DNA from: Actinoplanes auranticolor
GTDB taxonomy: Bacteria; Actinomycetota; Actinomycetes; Mycobacteriales; Micromonosporaceae
Assembly: GCF_018332655.1 (NCBI RefSeq)
Contig: NZ_BOQL01000095.1
Coordinates: 20,439 to 84,438, forward strand
Direction of reading: 5' to 3'
Length of the DNA: 64,000 nt
Shown piece after piece: positions 61,228-64,000 of this stretch; the stretch's first letter is position 1; each line of letters starts with the position of its first letter. Position numbers and translations under genes: made by a program. Below the pieces are notes generated by a model. That model ran no database searches. It worked only from the letters and a program-made list of their open reading frames with translations, and had not been told where the DNA came from.

Positions 61228-63725
61228 CACGGCGCCGGTGGCGGCCGCGCCCGCAGCTCCTGGTGGGTCTGCTCACCGCGAGCATGGGCGCGGCCTCCGC
61301 CGCCGTGGCGCTGGTCCTCGCCGCCGACGGCGTCGCCGCGCCCGCGCTGCCCGGCGGGCTGTGGTGGCTCGCCGGGCTCGCTGTGCTGTTCTTCCTCACC
61401 GAGGGCTTCACCGTGCACGTCCGCGTCCGTCGCGGCGCGCACGGCATCAACGTCTCCGAGTTCCCGATGGTCTTCGGGCTGCTCGGCTTCGACCCGGTCA
61501 CGGTGATCCTGGTCCGGGCCCTGGCCGGCGGGGCCGGGCTGGTCGCCGTACGCGGTCAGCGCGGCACCAAGCTCGCCTTCAACGTCGCCCTGCTCGCCGT
61601 CCAGGCCTGCGTCGGCGTCCTGGTCTTCCACGCCGTCACCGCGCACGAGCTCGGCATCTCCGCCGGGGGCGTCGGACTGCGGACCGTGCTGGGCGCCTAT
61701 CTGGCCATGATCGCCGCCGACGTGGTGGCGGCCGTGCTGGTCACCGCCGTGATCGCGGTGCACGACGATCCGGGGGAGTGGCGCCGGCTGCCGGCCGCAC
61801 TGCGCAGCACGGGGCTGGTCGTGGCCACCACGACCGGTGCCCTGATCAGCTTCCTGGCCGCCACCGAGCCGCAGTGGGCGCCGGCCCTGATCGGCATCGT
61901 GGCCGTCGTGCTGCTGCTGGCCTACCGCGCCTACATCGCGCTGGGCGACGGCAACGCCGAGGTGGAACAGCTCTACGGCTTCACCCGCGCCCTCGACGGC
62001 GCCCGCGGGATCGACGAGCTGGTCGCCGTGGTGCTGGACCGGGCCCGCGACGTGCTGCGGGCCGGCACGGCGGAACTGGTCGTCGCGCACGGTGAGGAGC
62101 TGCGGCACACCCGGCTGACCGGGCAGTCCGGCCGTCCGGCGGTGAGCCTGGGCAGCCCCGGCGCCGACGCCTGGCTGCGGCCGGCCCTGCTGGGTTCCCC
62201 GGTGCTGCGCCCGGCCGGCCCGGCGGGTGACGCGATGGCCGTGCCGCTGGTCTTCGGCGAGCGCCGGGCGGTCCTGGTCGTCGCGGACAGCCTCACCGAC
62301 GCCGGCGGCTTCACCGAGGCCAAGCTGCGGCTGCTCGGGGCGCTGGCCAACCACGCCGGTGCGGCGCTGGGCCGGGCCGATCTGGTCGACCGGCTGCGCC
62401 GCGAGGCCGACGAGAAGCAACACCTGGCGCTGCACGACCCGCTCTCCGGGCTGCCCAACCGCCGGCATTTCCACGACCTGCTCGACGCCGGGTTGCAGGC
62501 GGTGCGGGCCGGCGAACCGGGGCTGGCGGTGCTGGTGCTGGACCTGGACCGGTTCAAGGAGATCAACGACGCGCTGGGTCACGAGACCGGTGACGCGCTG
62601 CTGTGCGAGGTCGGCGAGCGGCTGCGGGCCCACCTCGACGGGCGCGGCCGGGTGGCCCGTTTCGGCGGCGACGAGTTCGCCGTGCTGCTGCCCACCGACG
62701 GCAGCCCGGAGGCGGGCCTGGCGGCGGCCGCGGAGCTGGCCGGGGTGGTGGACCAGCCGATCCGGATCGGCCCGCTGGTGCTGGCTCCGCGGGCCAGCGT
62801 CGGCGTCGCGGTGGCCCCGCTGCACGGCGACGACCCCGAGATCCTGATCCGGCACGCGGACGTCGCGATGTACGCCGCCAAGGAGAGCCACGGCCTGCGT
62901 CTCTACGACAGCGAGCTGGACCGCAACAGCCCGCAGCGGCTGGCGCTCATCGCCGACCTGCGCCGGGCCGTGGAGCGCGGCGAGCTGACCGTCGCGTACC
63001 AGCCCAAGGTCGACCCGCGGACCGGCCGGGTGGTCGGTGCCGAGGCGCTGGCCCGCTGGCACCACCCCGAGCAGGGACCGATCCCGCCGGACGTGTTCAT
63101 CCCGCTGGCCGAGCACAGCGGCCTGGTCTGGCCGCTCACCCTGCACGTGCTGGACCGGGCGCTGCGCAGCCGCGCCGAGTGGGCCCGGGCCGGGCACGAC
63201 CTGCACGTGGCGGTCAACCTGTCGCCGAACAGCCTGCTCGACGCCGCGCTGCCCGACCTGGTGGCCCGGCTGCTGGAGGCCACCGGCAACCCGGCCCGGG
63301 CGCTGACCCTGGAGATCACCGAGAGCACCATCCTCACCGACCCGGCCGGCAGCCTGGCCACCCTCGAACGGCTGCACGCGCTGGGGGTGGAGATCTCGAT
63401 CGACGACTTCGGTACCGGCTACTCGTCGTTGGGCCGGCTGCGCGAACTGCCGCTGCACGAGGTGAAGATCGACAAGTCGTTCGTGCAGCGGGTCGCCGCC
63501 GACCATCGGGACCGGGCGGTGGTGCGCTCGGCGGTGCAGCTGGGCCACGCGCTCGACCTGCGGGTGGTCGCCGAGGGGGTGGAGGATGCCGACACGTACG
63601 CCTACCTGGCCGCCGAGGGCTGTGACGTGGTGCAGGGCTACCTGCTGTCCCGGCCGCTGCCCGCCGAGGAGTTCACCGCCTGGCTTCACATTCACTCACG
63701 CAACGTCACTCATACTTTCGGCTAG
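61218..63725 (+). CDS. Membrane GAF-like-GGDEF-EAL c-di-GMP enzyme
   Basis: 835 residues from ATG 61218 with GGGGAG upstream, inside the protease 3' end. Seven or so helices (about 12-240, for example PQLLVGLLTASMGAASAAVA) form a MASE-like sensor, followed by a GAF-like region. The GGDEF at 483-487 (ARFGGDEFAVLL) has no RxxD inhibition site. The EAL domain has AEALARW (Glu609), LEITESTI and IDDFGTGYSS, all needed for hydrolysis. It may make or break c-di-GMP, and both active sites look intact. Coupling to a protease is unusual. Confidence 0.93.
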   Translation: MALARRRWRPRPQLLVGLLTASMGAASAAVALVLAADGVAAPALPGGLWWLAGLAVLFFLTEGFTVHVRVRRGAHGINVSEFPMVFGLLGFDPVTVILVRALAGGAGLVAVRGQRGTKLAFNVALLAVQACVGVLVFHAVTAHELGISAGGVGLRTVLGAYLAMIAADVVAAVLVTAVIAVHDDPGEWRRLPAALRSTGLVVATTTGALISFLAATEPQWAPALIGIVAVVLLLAYRAYIALGDGNAEVEQLYGFTRALDGARGIDELVAVVLDRARDVLRAGTAELVVAHGEELRHTRLTGQSGRPAVSLGSPGADAWLRPALLGSPVLRPAGPAGDAMAVPLVFGERRAVLVVADSLTDAGGFTEAKLRLLGALANHAGAALGRADLVDRLRREADEKQHLALHDPLSGLPNRRHFHDLLDAGLQAVRAGEPGLAVLVLDLDRFKEINDALGHETGDALLCEVGERLRAHLDGRGRVARFGGDEFAVLLPTDGSPEAGLAAAAELAGVVDQPIRIGPLVLAPRASVGVAVAPLHGDDPEILIRHADVAMYAAKESHGLRLYDSELDRNSPQRLALIADLRRAVERGELTVAYQPKVDPRTGRVVGAEALARWHHPEQGPIPPDVFIPLAEHSGLVWPLTLHVLDRALRSRAEWARAGHDLHVAVNLSPNSLLDAALPDLVARLLEATGNPARALTLEITESTILTDPAGSLATLERLHALGVEISIDDFGTGYSSLGRLRELPLHEVKIDKSFVQRVAADHRDRAVVRSAVQLGHALDLRVVAEGVEDADTYAYLAAEGCDVVQGYLLSRPLPAEEFTAWLHIHSRNVTHTFG

Positions 63726-63759
63726 TCAGGGTTCGTCCGAGCAGCTAGCGTAAGGAGAA

Positions 63760-63855
63760 ATGAACGGTCGCCGCGTGCGGGCACGGCTCTCTGCCCGCTT
63801 GATGGAGGACCTCCTCGATGACCGCTGCCACGATCCCATCGACCACAGTCAGTGA
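63760..63855 (+). CDS. 31-residue leader ORF overlapping the sigma-factor start
   Basis: ATG 63760 follows AAGGAGAA, the best ribosome site in this region. The frame (MNGRRVRARLSARLMEDLLD, then DRCHDPIDHSQ) ends at 63855. It overlaps the first 38 bases of the sigma gene in another frame. A leader peptide that couples or limits translation of the sigma factor is plausible. It could also be chance. Confidence 0.45.
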   Translation: MNGRRVRARLSARLMEDLLDDRCHDPIDHSQ

Positions 63856-64000
63856 CGTACCTCCCGCTGCCGGCCCTCCCGCGCCCGAGGGTGCCGAGAC
63901 CGCCGCCGAGCTCCTGATCCGGCTGGCCGCGACCCCGTCCGGGGACCGCCGCCGGGCCCGCCTGCGCGACCGGGCCATTGAGGCCTGGCTGCCGCTGGCC
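63818..64000 (+). CDS. SigB/SigF/SigG-type RNA polymerase sigma factor, 5' part
   Basis: ATG 63818 follows GGAGG, and the frame stays open to the right edge (61 residues). After a variable Pro/Ala start, ELLIRLAATPSGDRRRARLRDRAIEAWLPLA matches the beginning of region 2 of general-stress/SigF-type factors. The remainder is outside the window. GGAGGACCTCC, which includes the ribosome site, is self-complementary and may hide it. Whether an anti-sigma gene lies upstream is excluded; the preceding gene is the c-di-GMP enzyme. Confidence 0.8.
   Translation, partial: MTAATIPSTTVSDVPPAAGPPAPEGAETAAELLIRLAATPSGDRRRARLRDRAIEAWLPLA

Overview
The window is GC-rich actinobacterial chromosome, most likely from a member of the Micromonosporaceae such as Actinoplanes or a close relative. 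This rests on a complete GlgE-type alpha-glucan/trehalose cluster, a polyphosphate glucokinase, a valine/leucine-type dehydrogenase next to an Lrp regulator, a CBM2-GH6 cellulase under a CebR-type operator, PknB-like kinases, a SigB/SigF-type sigma factor, and many GTG/TTG starts with 1-4 base stop/start overlaps. No rRNA, tRNA, insertion sequence, prophage or CRISPR array was seen. The species is an inference.

Layout. 1-3.4 kb: a GntR/ABC pair leaving the left edge, a frameshifted GNAT gene, a NodS-like methyltransferase and an MFS exporter. 3.5-7.6 kb: an L,D-transpeptidase, a sirtuin, and an Lrp regulator divergent from a branched-chain amino-acid dehydrogenase. 7.6-8.3 kb: a decayed patch with remnants of a 2H phosphoesterase and an MMPL transporter. 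8.3-12.8 kb: a LacI/ThuA/Gfo-Idh-MocA sugar operon and a GAF-GAF-GGDEF diguanylate cyclase. 12.9-28.5 kb: UDP-glucose dehydrogenase, CutC, a secreted GH2 enzyme, an ECF sigma factor with a membrane partner, an OFA transporter with a 35-residue companion, a cellulase, methyltransferases, a predicted wall-anchored RCC1 protein and a DUF3455 protein.

29.9-37 kb holds the most unusual locus: five tightly coupled genes for a bis-heme ferric-reductase-like membrane protein with a long R/E repeat tail, a NuoF-like flavoprotein fused to a ferredoxin, a thioredoxin-fold lipoprotein, a CcdA-like protein and a transmembrane Ser/Thr kinase. Together they look like a route carrying electrons from NAD(P)H across the membrane to extracytoplasmic thiols, joined to a kinase whose outer domain has cysteines that could be read by it. 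A paralogous kinase lies 2 kb downstream, separated by a broken two-component system.

40.8-47.3 kb: Tex, a broken alcohol dehydrogenase, a short ATPase-LuxR regulator, a PP2C phosphatase and small enzymes. 47.4-54.7 kb: glgE-treS-mak-glgB, the pathway from trehalose through maltose 1-phosphate to branched alpha-glucan. 54.8-64 kb: a spermidine-synthase-like protein, a catalase with a long 3' inverted repeat, a pyridoxamine-oxidase-fold protein, polyphosphate glucokinase, a subtilase with a tryptophan-rich tail overlapping a GGDEF-EAL gene, and the start of a general-stress type sigma factor behind a short leader ORF.
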